NCBI GenBank assembly: GCA_026686845.1
Contig: JAIVEN010000019.1
Location: forward strand, 33,236,501-33,300,500
Source of the DNA: Adenanthera pavonina
Taxonomy: Eukaryota; Streptophyta; Magnoliopsida; Fabales; Fabaceae
Direction of reading: 5' to 3'
Length of the DNA stretch: 64,000 nucleotides
Positions 10,050 through 24,552 of the stretch are shown piece by piece. The notes under the pieces were generated by a model. It did no database searches and was not told the origin of the DNA. It saw only the letters and a list, made by a program, of their open reading frames with translations. Within the stretch, counting starts at the first letter, position 1; each line of letters starts with the position of its first letter. The position numbers were made by a program, and so were the translations under genes.

Positions 10050-13000
10050 TTAGCTGGATTGCTGGAAATACGAACCATACTCAGGGAAAGCATTCAGAAA
10101 CTTCACCACGAGATGCGGAGGTAGAATTTGTCTGTTTATGAGAACATGGTAATATTTGTCTATCAAGGACAACACAACCTTTTGCTCATCGACGTCTATC
10201 AAGTGACCTGTATGCCCACCAAGACAGCAGCAGATGGATTAAAACATTTTTCATCTAGAAGTCATGAACATATGATCCCAAACATAACAAAACATTTTTC
10301 AACTTCTTCACTTTCGGAAAGCAATTTTCAAGCATACATCATATTTGTTGATTCAATGAATAATTTCAAATTAATTATCCTGATTCTAATACCAAATAAC
10401 AATATATATTCCTGTACAAAATCCTTACCTAATTCTGTCTCCGGTTCTTGATCTTCCACATCCCCCTCTTCAATAATTGAACCATTTTCCAATGCCTCAG
10501 CAGCTTTAGCATACCTATTAAGAAATTCTTCTTCTGTTTCTTCATATTCCTCAGCCTCAGAGTCCTAATTCAAACAAGAAAAATGAAAAAAAAGAAAAAA
10601 GAAAAAAGAAAAAGAAAAAGAAAACAAAGCAAACACTGCACTAGTTAGGCACAAAGGCCTAATCACCAAGCTATTCACCTTATTAGTTTCATTGATCATT
10701 ACAGTTAGAAAATATTCCTTATATTTTCTATAATTTCAAATATCCTTGTAATTATTATAATTATGATAGGAGTCTCTGTAGGTATTTTTATTAATTAGGC
10801 ATTTATTTGTAGAGGCTCCTTTCGTGTATAAATAGCTCTTATTTGTGAAAATCATCAAGAGATTTTCTTCCCCTATGTTCTTCAATTACAAACTGTGAAC
10901 ACCAAATGGAGCATGATGCGCAAAAAACAGTTAATACGGAACAAAACAAGGAAGGGTCAGTTCAGATTACTTGAATTTGAGGAAATCATCGATCAATCAT
11001 CTAGGTGCCACTTTCAAGTTTCACCAGAACGATATACTTCTAAGTAAGAGACCCTAGTTGACCATGAAAAAAAGGAAGAGGCCCTAACCTCAACATATGC
11101 TGAAATATATTAGATAAAAAATGAAGAAACTTGAAAAGCAAACCTCATCATCATCTTCAAAGTCGCTGTTGATGTCCTCATCACCCTCATCATTTTCAGA
11201 CTCTTCAGCTTCTTCTTCTTCTTTCCCTTCCTGCACTTCTTTCAATCGCATAGATACATCCAACAGTGAAATAAAGCAGTCCTGCAGAGAAACAGTGCCT
11301 GACTTCCCTTGTCTCGAAAGTTGCTCAATCAATTTAGCCAGCGTCATCACTAATATTCACCAAGAAAATAAATAAAGGTCAAACAAAATTCAGCAGCATC
11401 CTCAGTTCAGCTTTCCAGAAAAGACAAATCACACAGTTGATGCAAATAGTTTAAACCATTCCATTGTGTTTACTAGTAAACATGAGTTCAAGGTAGAACT
11501 AATCACAAAAGGCAGTCTACCCATTTGCTGTGTCAATCAGCAAGGCATATTTAGTGAGATAAATTTGAAACATCAATAATTGACTACCTACAAATGACAT
11601 TAGGGATCACTAGAGCATCTGATATGTGTCCAACGTGTAGATCTGGTTTAGAAACTGACACTAATTTCTCCATGAACCAGCTGTGACTTATCTTAGTAAC
11701 AGCCTTATTGGTAGTTTTGGCAAAAACTGAATGGGTCCTAGTACTTTGGAACAGCTTCTCCTTAATCAATTCAAAAGGTAAGATAAGGAGAACAAAACTT
11801 TGTGGATGCTCACATCTTCGAGGCCATATCTTTGCCTTTGCATAAGTTAGGGGATAGAATTGGGTGCACAGCTTCTCGTTGGTGTCCTATGCATGGGTTT
11901 TTTAATGAATTCACAATAACTGATCAGAAAAGAGTAGGTACAATTCTTTAACATTTACAAGTTTTCTATGGTTTTTGTTACTTTGTTCTGTTACAGTTTG
12001 TCTTGCCTTCTGTTTCAAGTATATCTTATCCAACAACTTATATTTTTAATGCTCTCTACTAAATTTTTATAAAGAGTGATTTAGGAAGGATGAAGGAACA
12101 AAAACTACAAACAGAGACAGTGTGATGGAGTCATTGAACATTTATGATACTGCTCAGTTAAAGCAGATCAATTGTTCAAAAAATTAGGGTCTGAAAGCAA
12201 CCTACTTACCAATTAACTTCATATCAGATTCGGCAGACAGACCAGCCTCAAAAGTGCTATTGGAGGATATGTGACACAAAGCCGATGCCCAAATTGTGAT
12301 GCCTTCCTCTTCACCCTTCTCCAGAATACACCCCACAATATCAGGATAACACAAATAGCATGAGGATATTGCAAGCAGTAAAGGTTTCCACAAGGAGCAT
12401 GGCTTGCTTTGAACTTCTCTAAAACGAGTGAAGGCTGCCCGACTAAAAACCACAGCCAATGACTGCTTTACACCTTCAGTTTCAAGTGTGTAGGTTGGAC
12501 AATGTAATAGTATATGAACACAAGAGCAAGCCCTCCATGTTGCAGATGGATATTGCAAAATAGCCTCACTAATGAAAACAGAAATGCTCTCTATAACCAA
12601 ACGTTCAGGTACAGGAGGAGCTGGAGGGGATGGCATCTGTTTCACAATAAAGTTTTTCAGCCCATACCTCTGATCTAGATTTACAACTTCCTTAATGCAA
12701 TAAAAAATTGATAAATCCTCTGATTCTTCCCAAGCATGCCATTCTGCAACCACATCAGCCCAAACTGACAGCAACTCCAATACTTTAAGTTCTTCAATCA
12801 TGTTATATCCAGTGATAGATAGCATAATAAACCGTAGCAATGTTGACAGATCTTCTATGCACGACGAAGGGGAAGAACATTGCCCTTGTTGATCCTTATC
12901 AGATTCAAGATAACTATGATAAGACATTTTTTAATGAAAGATTATAAATAATGTTAAAATATGATGCAACAAGATTTGATTAAGGAGAGTGGCTATCATC

Positions 13001-16000
13001 AGACAACAACAATAGGGAAGTCTAACCAGCACAAATAAATTTACTACAAAGCAAATACTACGAAAAAAAGGATAATCACATGTTAAATAAGAATCAAGGT
13101 TTTAAAATGGGTCTGGAAGAGTTTAAACCATGGTATATTAAGGGAAAGGAAAAAACAATCATAGATATTCATCCTTCCCAACTATATTTAATGATAATTA
13201 CCGGTAACCAACAATTTACATGATATGGCTAAATTTTCATTCAGAATAGCACAACCTACAAACTATTGACTTATAACCAACCAACAGCCTAAAAGAATAC
13301 ATGACACAGACCTCCAAGTAGCTGTTGAGATAAAGATAGGGAAAAAAGTTTACTAATATCCTGAAAGCTTAACACTTTAGCAACATAATAGAACCTGTAC
13401 AGGGTTTCCTCAAATTATTACCACAATGTTTTTGCCAGTCCATATATACCTTGTTATTGATGCTTCACCTTTCCATCAAACCATGAAGACCAAGTTAGCA
13501 CTAAGAATATGACAAAAGAAAATCTGGTTGGCTAAGATGCTTTCTCTATTGAAAGATAATCCATCAGAAATATATAATGATGATTAACATCAATAAAGCC
13601 TGCCTTAAAAATTTATAAATTCATAATATATCACATACAAAAATTATAAAAAATCTGCATCTGAGATAGTGCTTCTTGCAAAGCACAAATGAGAATTATA
13701 AGACATGAATGAAAATATTTGAATATTTTTAAACAAAAAGCAAGTCCTTGCAACATATAGTGATATCAACAGTCATCTCAAATTTGGAGCATTCACCAAG
13801 AAAAATAAAAGCCAAATCAAATTTTTAAAGGTTCCTAAACTAACCAGTGTGCACAGAGGTGCAAGCCAAGCCTGCTGCAAGAGTTCAGCAAAGGCTCTAC
13901 AAATTGCAGCCTGACCAGCAGCCCATTTTTCATGAGACACGTTTGATTCTGATTCTGATTCTTCAGGCTTAGAGCTTTCCCAAGTCTCAGCCATCACTGC
14001 AAGTGCAGCAACCGCACGTACTACCACCTATTGCGAGAGACACTCAGACAGAACATAGGAATATTTACCATTACTATGAATTTTTTATACCCTTCTCTCA
14101 ATTTACTGAGTAAGTTATAGTGAATTGCTTTACTCCAGGTAAATGCATCGGTCATGACATATTCCAGAACAGACAGAAATTACAGACAAGAACTTTTATA
14201 TGCATGTTCATCAATCACAACAACTAATTAATATGAGAATACTACGTACAAGATAGTAAGACAAACACACGAGTGAGAGCACCAAAATCATTGTTATCAA
14301 TTTTACCATTGAAGCAGTCCGCTCTACATTAAATTCATAACAGAAGGAGGCATACAGATGAAGTAAGACCCCCAAAAAAAGAAAGAAAACCATGCTAATT
14401 GCATGCATCAATAATTACACACCTCAGCAGATAACAGCACATAAAAAAGAAGTGAAAATTCAGAAATGACTGAAAAAACAAAGAATTGAAGTTAGTAAAG
14501 CAAAAGGGATATTAAGCTTAAATTTTCCCCCAACTCAAATCTACATGCGAAGCTGAAAAAACAATTAGATTCAGATTTTTCTTTAAAAAAATAAAAAAAG
14601 AAAGAAAGAAAAAGGAAAGGTCAGCAGTTGGCATATTCAGATTAAAGTATTTTATATCAATATGCTTTTAATTAATTGATTAGTTAATACTCAAGAAATA
14701 ACCAGTAGAAGTGATTGCCAACCAAGAACAGAACAAGGACCTGTAAATACCTGAGGCCAAGGCTCCAGATTGGGAATTATGCATTTTGAGACTGCACCAA
14801 CTAGAGATGAGACAAGAAATGGGATATGGATTGCCACTTTCTCATCTCCAGCTTCTATGACAGAACTAAGAAGCTGATATAAGATTGAGCTCTCACTATC
14901 ATCATTTCCAATATTGATAATTATTACTTGGAGAAGAGGTAGCCACTCAGGTGGCATGTAGTCATTCTGAAAAGAAGAGAAATACTAGCTGCGTGACAAA
15001 TAAGAATAATATTACACATTCATGGCCCATAATGAAACAAGGATCTAGAAAATCACATCAATGAGTGTAGCAATTGCCCCTGCAGCAGAAACCCGCACAG
15101 GATAGCAAGAGATATCCTGCTTATCCGGCATGACCAATGCCATAAGCAATTGAGAATATACATCAGCACTCATCTCCTGAAATAACATAGAAACTAAGTT
15201 GGGTTTATCTAAAATGTGTTGAAAATTATTATAACATGACAGTCACAAGAAAGTATAATGCAACATATTTGAAACAGAAATTAAGTGCTTATGGTAGTAT
15301 GATTAAGAAGTTGTCTTACTTCTGGTAGACAGAAACCTAGCTCTCCAAGTACCCAATTTGCACTTGCAACCAAATATGGTAGGCACACAGCTGCTGCATA
15401 CAATGGCAGAATCCGTGTTTGAACAAGTGTTATTACAAAATGAGGTTCTTGCTCCCTCAAAAACTGTATAAGCAAAGCAGAAATTCAATTTTCTATTTTG
15501 ATCCAAATCCAGAAAATAGTCACTGGGTGAACAAATGGTAAGATGTCCTTACATCTTGTAAGCCACCATATGCCATCAGAACGCCAAAATAACTGCCATG
15601 GTTCATGCCATAACAAGAATAAGATTTGATAAAAATAATACATATATTTATTCATAAAAGTAGTAAATACAAAAAATGATTATCTATCATAAGCAAGATT
15701 CTGCTTATAGCGCAATAGTGATTTTGCAGGCAGGAGCCAAAGGAATCAAGCTAAGGATACAGGCAAATAAAAATTATGTTCCATCCAGAAAATCATCTCA
15801 CTAACAGCATACTACACGTCAATCTCCCTCACTACGAGGGTGTAGTAAAAAGAAAAAGAGAAAAAAGTATGAAGGGCACAATTAGCACAAAAAATGAGGC
15901 ATCAAATCAACATAAACTCATCTTGACAATAACCTCATTTGATTAAATTCAGCTAAATATATGAAACTGATTCAAAAGATAAAACATACTTTTCATATCC

Positions 16001-19000
16001 ATGTTACTCCTCCAATAAGGCAGTTTAAGAACTACAATGAAAATTGAGAAGAGTAGCTGTAAACATACATGAGCAATTCTACAAAACATGGAAAAAAAAA
16101 ATTGTCATTTAATATAGACATACACACATACACATGAAGCATTCACTAAAACTCACTCATTCAGGATGTCATCTTGAGACCCATTGGCATCTGAAGGAAT
16201 GGGAAATTTAGACAAAAATGGAAGCACCAATAATTCCCCCATGGAGCGCACTTGATTGCTTCTCTTGTTCTTTTCACCTTTTTTACGTTTTGTTGAAGCT
16301 GACAAACAGTCACTAGAAGCCGCTAATGGAGGCCCCTGTATGAATTGATGACAAAATGAAACAAGTGTAATAACAAAAAGGTATAGTCCAATGAGCTTTC
16401 ATCAAGTAGTAACCTTTGAAGTTGAAATAACACCAAGTAAGTTCATTGCACTTTTTCTGGCTGTGAATAAGTCCTCTCTCCATCCAGATATTTCATCCTG
16501 AGTTTAAAAAGAAAAAAAAATAGTTCATAAATAACTAGGAAAAAAGTAAAACAACACAAAAAGATTATTACTTTTCATACAATTTCTGATGGATGATTCT
16601 TCCGAAGATACTCATCTGCATCTTCTTCCCACTCGGAGACATCCTATGCAAAACAATTTCATCATAAACCCAGAAAGCATTTATATTAAGCAACTCAATT
16701 TTACTGACTAGTAATAAAATAATCTCAAGAAAGTTTACATGTTTTCCTTTTATTTAAAGATTTCTAACCTTCTCATTCATCACCAATGCTGGAAAGATTG
16801 CAGAGCCCAAGAGAGACATAAAATGTGGTGAAACTAGTCGCCATCCCTGTAAATTGAACCTTATAAAAGTTGAATATTTCGGTGAACATATAGACCACCA
16901 AAAGGGCAGTCCTAATAATTCAAATTCTTTTTTGCCCTTAAAAAATAACTATAATTTGCTATTTCAAATTAGAACTTGAAAATATAAAAACTACTATGGT
17001 ACAACCTACCGGCCCTGTCTCCAATACATGTGAGATTACATCAAATCCTAAGGATAATATCCTCTCAGACAAGAAATCAAGTTTCTGCAAAAGAAACATG
17101 ACTGCTTAAATTTGTCATTCCCAAAAATGCAGGAAACATCATAATAAACAGAAAGGAAAACACAAGTCCAGAACTATACAGAAAATTTGTCCAAGCACAC
17201 AAAGCAGTAACATTGAGACATAGATAGGAGAGTGGAAGCTAACATATCAAATAATGGTGGGTTGATAATGTATGAAGGAAGCCTTTTTCATGAGTAATAA
17301 GATCAGAACTTTGTCAGTCAGAGAACCGGAAACACATAAGCATAACCATTGTTCAAGGCATCAAGCTAACTACTACCCCAACAATAACTGGAGGAATCAA
17401 AGAAATTATCTTACACTGATATTTTTGCTAAAATAGACAATGTTCAGAACACAGTTAATGATTTCTGGCATCAACCTGAAAATGGAAGCGACATATTTCA
17501 AATTCAATGTATGTCAGCAAAAATAATTACGTTCAACAGACAAAAAATGTTAAGCAGTATATTACTTATCAGAATGCTTCCTGTGCCGGGTTATAAGGGA
17601 AGAGAAAATAAGTAGACTTCTTTTTCCTGTCTTCAATCGAGACAAGTATCCATCTTCTTGAGTAACCACACACTCAAGTCTCAAAGAACCCAAAATGCTA
17701 ATCAGGTCACGAGTGAATGAGGGCAGTAGAAGGACTAAAGTAGAAGGCATGTACGACCTTATCTACCAGAGTTTCAAATAAATTAATGATAGAAGTCAGG
17801 AAAAGGAAGTCAGGAGAATATAATGCAGTAAAAAAAAGCTTATAAAGAGCATGAATTGAGAAGAAGAAGAAGAGCAATAGCCATGGGTCAAATACCAAGA
17901 AACAACAGAGAAAACTGAATCACAATAGCTAACATTAATCTTCTGTGCAGGGAAGAACCAATGGCTCATCAGCAACTCATAACAATTACATAAACTGGGT
18001 GAAATATGTACAAGAAAGACTGAAGCTACCATTGATGCTCATCAACTTTGAGTTCTATAACCGAGAGTGAACTACCATCCCATCAGTTTACGAATCTACT
18101 CACCTATACAAGAAAGGGAATATGTTGTCTGGTGTCATAATGATCATCAGTGGACTTTTATTAAGACTACCTCTAGTATTATAATATGGCAGTATGGCTG
18201 CAGAACATCAAAAGGGACGGACAAGGGCCAAAATCTAGTTGTTCTTAGAACCAACTATAACATCCGGGAAAAGAGGACTTATCAAAAATAAATTATTCCA
18301 AAAATAATATAAACAATATAAGCAAAGCAGAAGGCAAATGCGGCATGTCATTATAAGTAAGATTAAAAAACTTGTAGCCTTTAGATCTGCCCTATTAGAT
18401 AATAGAAGTCTCATATCTAATAATAATAAGAAAGATAAGGGGTATATAAACTTATGGCAATCCTAACCAAGTAGCTTCAACAATTTTAGTGATATGGACA
18501 AGCCCAAGCACATAGCCATACACAAAAGTTAACATGGTATTAGTGTCTAATGACCATAAGATTGGATCTCTAAGATTCAAAAGCATAAGCCCAAGCCAAA
18601 AAAAAAATGAAGGTTGTGGCCTGAGGCCTCTAAGACTCAAAGAACACAAACTCAAGCAAATAGAAAAAAGAAAAGGAAAGAGTAAGTGAGGAAATATTAG
18701 AGAATAGAAGTTTCACATCAATTAGCAGTAAAAAAAATGAAGGTATATAAACTTGTGGCAATCCTAACCATCCTGATTGAATATTTTTTAAATGCATGCA
18801 AATATTGATTTATAGATTCTTGTACATGCCACATACAGATATCAAACCATTACTTACAGCAAAATGTAGACATTTGCAGACAGCAAGAAGGATTTTCTCC
18901 ATTTCTATATCTTGGATTGCTAAAGCCTGATCCATGACCATAAAATCACTGAGATGCACAGCTCATAAGATATGAAAGCAAAGCAAAAAGGAAAGACACC

Positions 19001-20448
19001 ATACCTTTTCAACAAATTGATGGAATAAAGCAAGCAAAGGCACAAGGATTTCTTTAGCTATAACTTCCAGCTGAGGTGGTACTGGCTCCTTGGCAACTTT
19101 AGGATTCAGGAAATACTGTGAATTGAAATATTGGGACTTTAATTTGAGCCAAAAGAAGAAAAGAATATCATATAATTGTTGTCACAATTTCAAACTTTTC
19201 AAATTTTTGCACAGGTCTCGCAACATAAGAGATTTCACATAAACTCTAGGAAGATCGTCTGTTCATTAAGAAACAGACTAAGATTAGAGTTCAGACAACA
19301 ACTAATGGGATCCCGATGCAAGAGGTCAATAGTCAATTAAAACTGCAAAAGAAAAATTTTTATACTGAAAAATAAATTAAAAGTAAAATACTATTTCGGA
19401 TCACATAATTGGCAGAAACTCTCAACTTGAAACATTTAAGATCATCAAATTAGCTTTTACACAAATTGTCACTGAAGGATCATTTCTTTCATATACAACT
19501 TTATTGTATTAGAAGCAATATTTATTTAAAAAAAAATCCAATGTTAGCAAAGATATTGAATACCTGAAAGGGTCTAAGAAGTGCATGAAGAACAATAACG
19601 GCATTGATAGTGTTCCACTTAGAGTTTAAATTGTTAACAAGATTACTATTTTGAATAGCAGACCGCAGATTAGGTACAAGATGCGGCCACAAATCCTCCT
19701 TAACAAAGTCAGCAACAGAAACCATCCGGAACTGCCAGGAAAGTAGAGGTCATATATATTAGCAATCTACCTAAAAAGATGCAACAAGCAAACATCAGTG
19801 AAGAATAAAAACCAATTATACATACCACTTCGACTAAAATTTTCAGAACAGAGGGTTCAACTTGAAGCAAAGCCTGAATCAGCTGATCCTTGAACTCCTT
19901 GCTCACCTTGGAAGGTGCACGATCACTCTCAATGTTTTGCCGAGTGAAGTTCTTTAGGTACGCGGCAGCAGCAATATTCAGACCTTGACTTTCTCCTCCT
20001 GTAAATATGCGACAAAAACCAATTCAGATTGAGAAGGGGAACGAACGAGTTGATAATACATAGGCTTTAATAGTGGAGTTACATTAAGGAATCCTTCTAG
20101 ATAGATATAAAAATTCAATTATGAGGTCGTCAGTTCCTCAAGAACTGACCATAGACCCAAAGTTTTTTAACAATGGAACTTGAATTCAACTTCAAATGTA
20201 GCGGGAATATCATAGGAGTTCCAAATATAAGGGCAATATTGATTGAATGAACAACTTTAAAATCAAATTACGAAGTTCACAGATCAGAACTTGTAATGAA
20301 AAACACCTGAGGCAATGGAAAGGAGATAGAATGGAAAGTTTGGATTAACAGAGAGACGATCGAGCGAATCGGTGGCGTCCCGAATAGCATTGCCATCTGA
20401 ACCGAGTGTCTGCTTAAGCAGCTGAGCGATCTGTGTAACCTCATCCAT
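10050..20448 (-). CDS. Importin-beta family nuclear transport receptor
   Basis: Karyopherins of this family carry cargo through nuclear pores under RanGTP control. Twenty-one exons join in frame to 1095 aa: 20448-20307, 19998-19826, 19731-19564, 19115-19005, 18926-18858, 17762-17566, 17475-17415, 17084-17010, 16846-16769, 16643-16581, 16497-16414, 16335-16157, 15592-15553, 15463-15320, 15176-15057, 14966-14751, 14027-13845, 12894-12210, 11349-11144, 10564-10429, 10207-10050. The start MDEVTQIAQLLKQTLG leads into an importin N-terminal region (IAAAAYLKNFTRQ, about 25-105). Helical HEAT-like sequence follows, with an acidic tract (about 967-1015) near the C-terminus as in importin-7/8 and SAD2 relatives. 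It best fits the group containing Arabidopsis At3g17340 (from memory). Acceptors of exon 6 (17762) and exon 18 (12894) were chosen to keep frame. No broken exon was seen. Confidence 0.94.
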
Positions 20449-20485
20449 GTACTCGAATTATCAACTGCAGCTCTGGTTTCCGGAA

Positions 20486-20493
20486 AAACCCTA
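20486..20493 (+). promoter_or_regulatory. Telo-box (AAACCCTA)
   Basis: An exact AAACCCTA lies about 40 bases upstream of the importin ATG, in its leader or core promoter. Telo-boxes near the start are common in plant genes expressed in dividing tissue. One 8-mer is weak evidence by itself. Confidence 0.4.
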
Positions 20494-20796
20494 GTGTTAC
20501 TCAGATGCAGTTGGCGGGAAAATTAATAGCCCGCGGGGAGAGATTTATATACAAAGCCATTTGGAAGTATGGGCTGGTCATTTGTGGAGATGATGTTGAA
20601 GACAAGGGAAGAAGTTAATTAAAGCGAAATGACCTGGAGACACGGGATGTCGATCACGATACCTTTCGTATACGGAGTAAGCACTCCACCATTTAAACTA
20701 CATCCCCACGTTGATGGTACGACTCCCATTTTAATAATTATTTAACGTAACAAGCCTTATTTCTTTCTTCATAATTACAAAGCGCACACATAAGAT

Positions 20797-20988
20797 TTGG
20801 TTAATCTTATCCTTAAAAATCAGAGTTCTGTTAATATGGACTTTGATTTTGATGATTAGTTGTTAATTGTTTGTTTTTTCTGGTTTTGTTCATTGTTCAC
20901 TGCATGTCTAATTTGGTTTTCTAAGATGCAGTGACCCCTATTTTTTGTTTTATTTGTTGTTGAATGTATTCCCCTTTTCTCTTTTAAA
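20797..20988 (+). mobile_element. Short retro-insertion with direct-repeat flanks
   Basis: About 192 bases ending in an A-rich tail (CTTTTAAAA) lie between AAAGCGCACACATAAGAT (20779-20796) and AAAGCACACGTAAGAT (20989-21004). An imperfect direct repeat plus an A-tail suggests a 5'-truncated LINE or SINE. The family is not identified. Confidence 0.5.
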
Positions 20989-23523
20989 AAAGCACACGTA
21001 AGATAATATGTGAATGTAATTATAAAATATAAACCACATATATAAGCATAGGTGTTTCTGTCATTTTTTTAAATTAATGAATGAAAATAATTCAATTTGC
21101 ATAATTTGTTCATTTTTAAATTTAATAATTCCGATACTCAAGCCAAAAAAAAATTTATTCTTACACTTCAACAAATTATTGTATTCTTATTACTAGGTGA
21201 GTTTGTGCATTGTCCACAATAATCCTAGTTTGTAAATTATGCTGCTTGGCCATGGAGGACCTTTAGTCAAAGGGGCGAATTAATTTTCAAAATAATTAAA
21301 ATAATATTTTAATAATTAGAGAATCCCCATATTAGAAAAAAAATTATGTTGAGCGCGTGGATATGGACTTTTCGTAAATAACGTATTCATATCTTATCTC
21401 ATTGATTAGGATAATATTTTAAAATTTTAATTCACTTTGCAGGGTTTGAAAGTAATTTTTTTAAATTAATTTCAGCTTGTTGTTAAAGATTTTATTCACA
21501 ATATTTTGATGAAAATTGTTGCTAGTCAAATGCAATTTCCTCTTCAAAAATCTTTACATTTTCTATTTTAAATAAAGAATTTGAAATTATTTAATTAAAA
21601 ATGTCTATAAAAAACAAAATATGTAAATTCATCCAAGAAGCTTAATTAAGAATATTATTAGGTTAGTATTTTATCATGAAAATTTGATTTGATCTAGGTT
21701 GGATCTAGTAAACAAAGAAAAATAAACTTCAATTGAGTGTAAAATTTAACTTTAATATCTTTGTTTGGGTTAAGAAGTGAATAATGATTTTTTATAAAAG
21801 AAATATTAGTATCTAGGTTTATTGGATTTAAATTGTGCATCGAAATTCATTGGATTTGATATTAGTTTTCATATATCTAAAATATTGTTAAACTTGAATG
21901 AGTGTGGATTAGATTAAAAGTCAAGTAGATGAAATATTTGAGGAATAGGGTATGTAAAATATAAAAGCAAGAAGTGCAAAGTATTAAAATTCACGAGTAA
22001 TACTTGTAAGTTTCCCCAAATGAGAGTTGCCGACCGTCACTCCAAGTTACTTGGTATATATTTTATATTTTATATTTTTAAATGTTTTTAATGTATTTCT
22101 TATCACTAAAAGTTTATCAATATATCATTATTTTTTATTTTAATTTTTAAGACTTTTTCCACTACTATTAAGAGAGAAAAAGACATTTTTGCCATCACAC
22201 ATTCAATAATTATTGGTGTGAAGCTAGTTCAATTCAAATTGAGAGCATTTAAATATTTGGTTTGATTTGATTTTAAGTTAAAACTAAATTGAATCAAATC
22301 AATTCAAGAAAAATGTAAACATATTCAATCTCACTTACCAATTAGTTTGATTTAGTTCTTGGTTGATTTGGATTGATTTGATTTAAATTAAATGTAAATC
22401 TATCTATTATATATACTAAAGTAAACTATATTAGTATAATGTATCAAAATTTGGTATTATCACATCAACTTGGTGAGATAAAAAAAAAAAAAAGACTCAC
22501 ACTACCAACTAACGTACTACATTACTTTAACTAAATGTATAAAAATTAAATATTAATACACTATTATGATTTTCAATTTGAATTTTTAATTTTTACTATT
22601 TATTGACAATTTGAAGAATCAAATCTGCATTTAATTCGTTTCACTTTTACCTCTTTGGTGCCGAATTCAATTAATTTGATGATTTTGCATTCAATCTATA
22701 TTTAATTTAAATTAATTTTCTAAAATATTTAATTATTTATGGCCAAAAATATATGATATTTAATTTAATGTTTAAATTATCAATACTCAATTTTTGTTTC
22801 AATTCAATTATTTTCTTCATTTTTGTTGTGATTCGAAAACAGTAAAAATCATTTAAATTTAAGGTATTTAATGTGTGATTTGATGACTTTTCAAATTTGT
22901 TTTTAAATCCATTATTTCTTCCCTTGTTGATTTCAGTTATAAATATATGATTATAATAAAAATTATCATTTATTTTCATTAATTTCATTATTCTATTTCC
23001 GTAATGGTTTCAATCACGCCGCATGTTACCATTCACTTATAAATCCACGGTTGCTTGCTTGGTTGAACCCTCATTTCCATCTTCTCCTCAATTCCTTTCC
23101 CTGTTGTGCGCCATTATCATTTGAAGAAAATCCCAGTATTTGAATCTTTTCCTTCTTTATATGAACTTAGTTTTTTTGCCGTCATGATGAACTTCATTCA
23201 GGTTTATGCTCAACACCACGGTATGAACCTTTGTTGGTCCCTCTCTTCACTAATGCATTCCTACTTATTTTTCTCTAGTTTATCTTCTTCAATTACTCAG
23301 GACCAAAGGTCGTCATCATTGATATTCAGATAGCCATGAGTATATAATAATCCCTCTTCAAATCCGCAAACTCTTCTCTTCGAGTAATTGAGAAACATTA
23401 TCCAGTTTGATTAATGAGAATGAATAATATATCGGTAGAACAATAATTTCAGAATGGGCATGTGGAAGCAGACAAGATCATTAACTTGCCTTTTTGCTCA
23501 ATACACCCAAGGGTAACATAATT

Positions 23524-23630
23524 TATTCTACTTTTTGTGTTCAACTTGATTAGAGGGCTCATTTTATGATTCCCTATTAGTAATGTATTGTGTTTTCTTA
23601 TTAATATAATTTTATTTTTGGCAAAAAAAA
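23524..23630 (+). mobile_element. 107-bp truncated LINE/SINE 3' end with TSD
   Basis: The insert ends TTTTTGGC plus eight A and is flanked by a perfect 12-bp direct repeat, GGTAACATAATT (23512-23523 and 23631-23642). This is the classic pattern of target-primed reverse transcription with heavy 5' truncation. The TTGGC-plus-A-tail end resembles the reverse complement of the tiny T-run/GGCCAA inserts at 41.1-42.6 kb. Confidence 0.75.
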
Positions 23631-23639
23631 GGTAACATA

Positions 23640-23685
23640 ATTGTTATCTTTTGATTTATAATAATTGTTATCTTTTGATTTATAA
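23640..23685. repeat. 23-bp tandem duplication
   Basis: ATTGTTATCTTTTGATTTATAAT occurs twice head to tail directly after the retro-insertion at 23524-23630. Confidence 0.85.
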
Positions 23686-24552
23686 TATTCATTCAGATAG
23701 TTTCAGATTTCATAATAAAATTTTGTGATCTTTAACAACAGGTATGGTGAAGAACCTAAAATTTTTTAGGCCGGTTTCGTGTGCTTGCAACAACAACAAA
23801 AATACCTAATTATAGTAACAAATTTTTCCTTTTTCCTTTTTAAAAAGTGATTGTAATTTCTTCTATCCATCCTATGTAAATTGCTTACCTGTTTTGGATG
23901 AATTTGTGTTTTAGGATTGCAATTGTGGGGTAAAATCTCCATATGCAACTGCAAATTTTCTCGCTGATGTAAGTTGTTTCATTCTATTATGTTGTTTTTC
24001 AATTTTTTTAAATTGATGCAAGTTTTTTTGCTTTCAAAATTTATCTGCATATTTTTTAAAAAAAATAATTTTTAAGCTCACAAATATCTTTTAAAAAATA
24101 TACACATTTTTAAAAAAAAAAAGGAAAGATCATATAATTTCAAGAAAATTCAAACAATGTCTATATAATTTAACCTAAATTTTCAACATAATTTTAAACA
24201 AATATAGAAAAATTTCGTGTACATTTTAGAAAAGAAAAAATTATATTGTGTTTTTATTTTTATCCCTTTTATTGCATTGCTATATAGATAAACACTCTAA
24301 TCTCAGTGCTAATATGAATTTTAAGAATGTGAAAAACATGGGAGGAGGATATCTATAAGGGTTAAGTACAAGTTTCCTTGAGACTACACAAAGTCAATCA
24401 GGAGTACTATTTCCGATCACTAAATAAGTGGATAGGATTGTTAATATGTATAATGACTTCAATGGAAATAGAATGGCAAAGTTGACATATAGATATGCAA
24501 ACTTTAGCATTATATTTTAAGATCATACTATCTTCGATCATATATATAGGAT

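Noticed and set aside
11121..11375. Serine-rich frame on the + strand
   Set aside because: Antisense shadow of the acidic tract of the importin exon at 11144-11349.
17707..18032. Hydrophobic frames next to importin exon 6
   Set aside because: They lie in the intron upstream of the exon, with no splice-consistent join to the importin protein.
22725..22765. GGCCAAAAA flanked by ATATTTAATT on both sides, a possible further micro-insertion
   Set aside because: The flanking word is very common in this AT-rich stretch, so the direct repeat may be chance.
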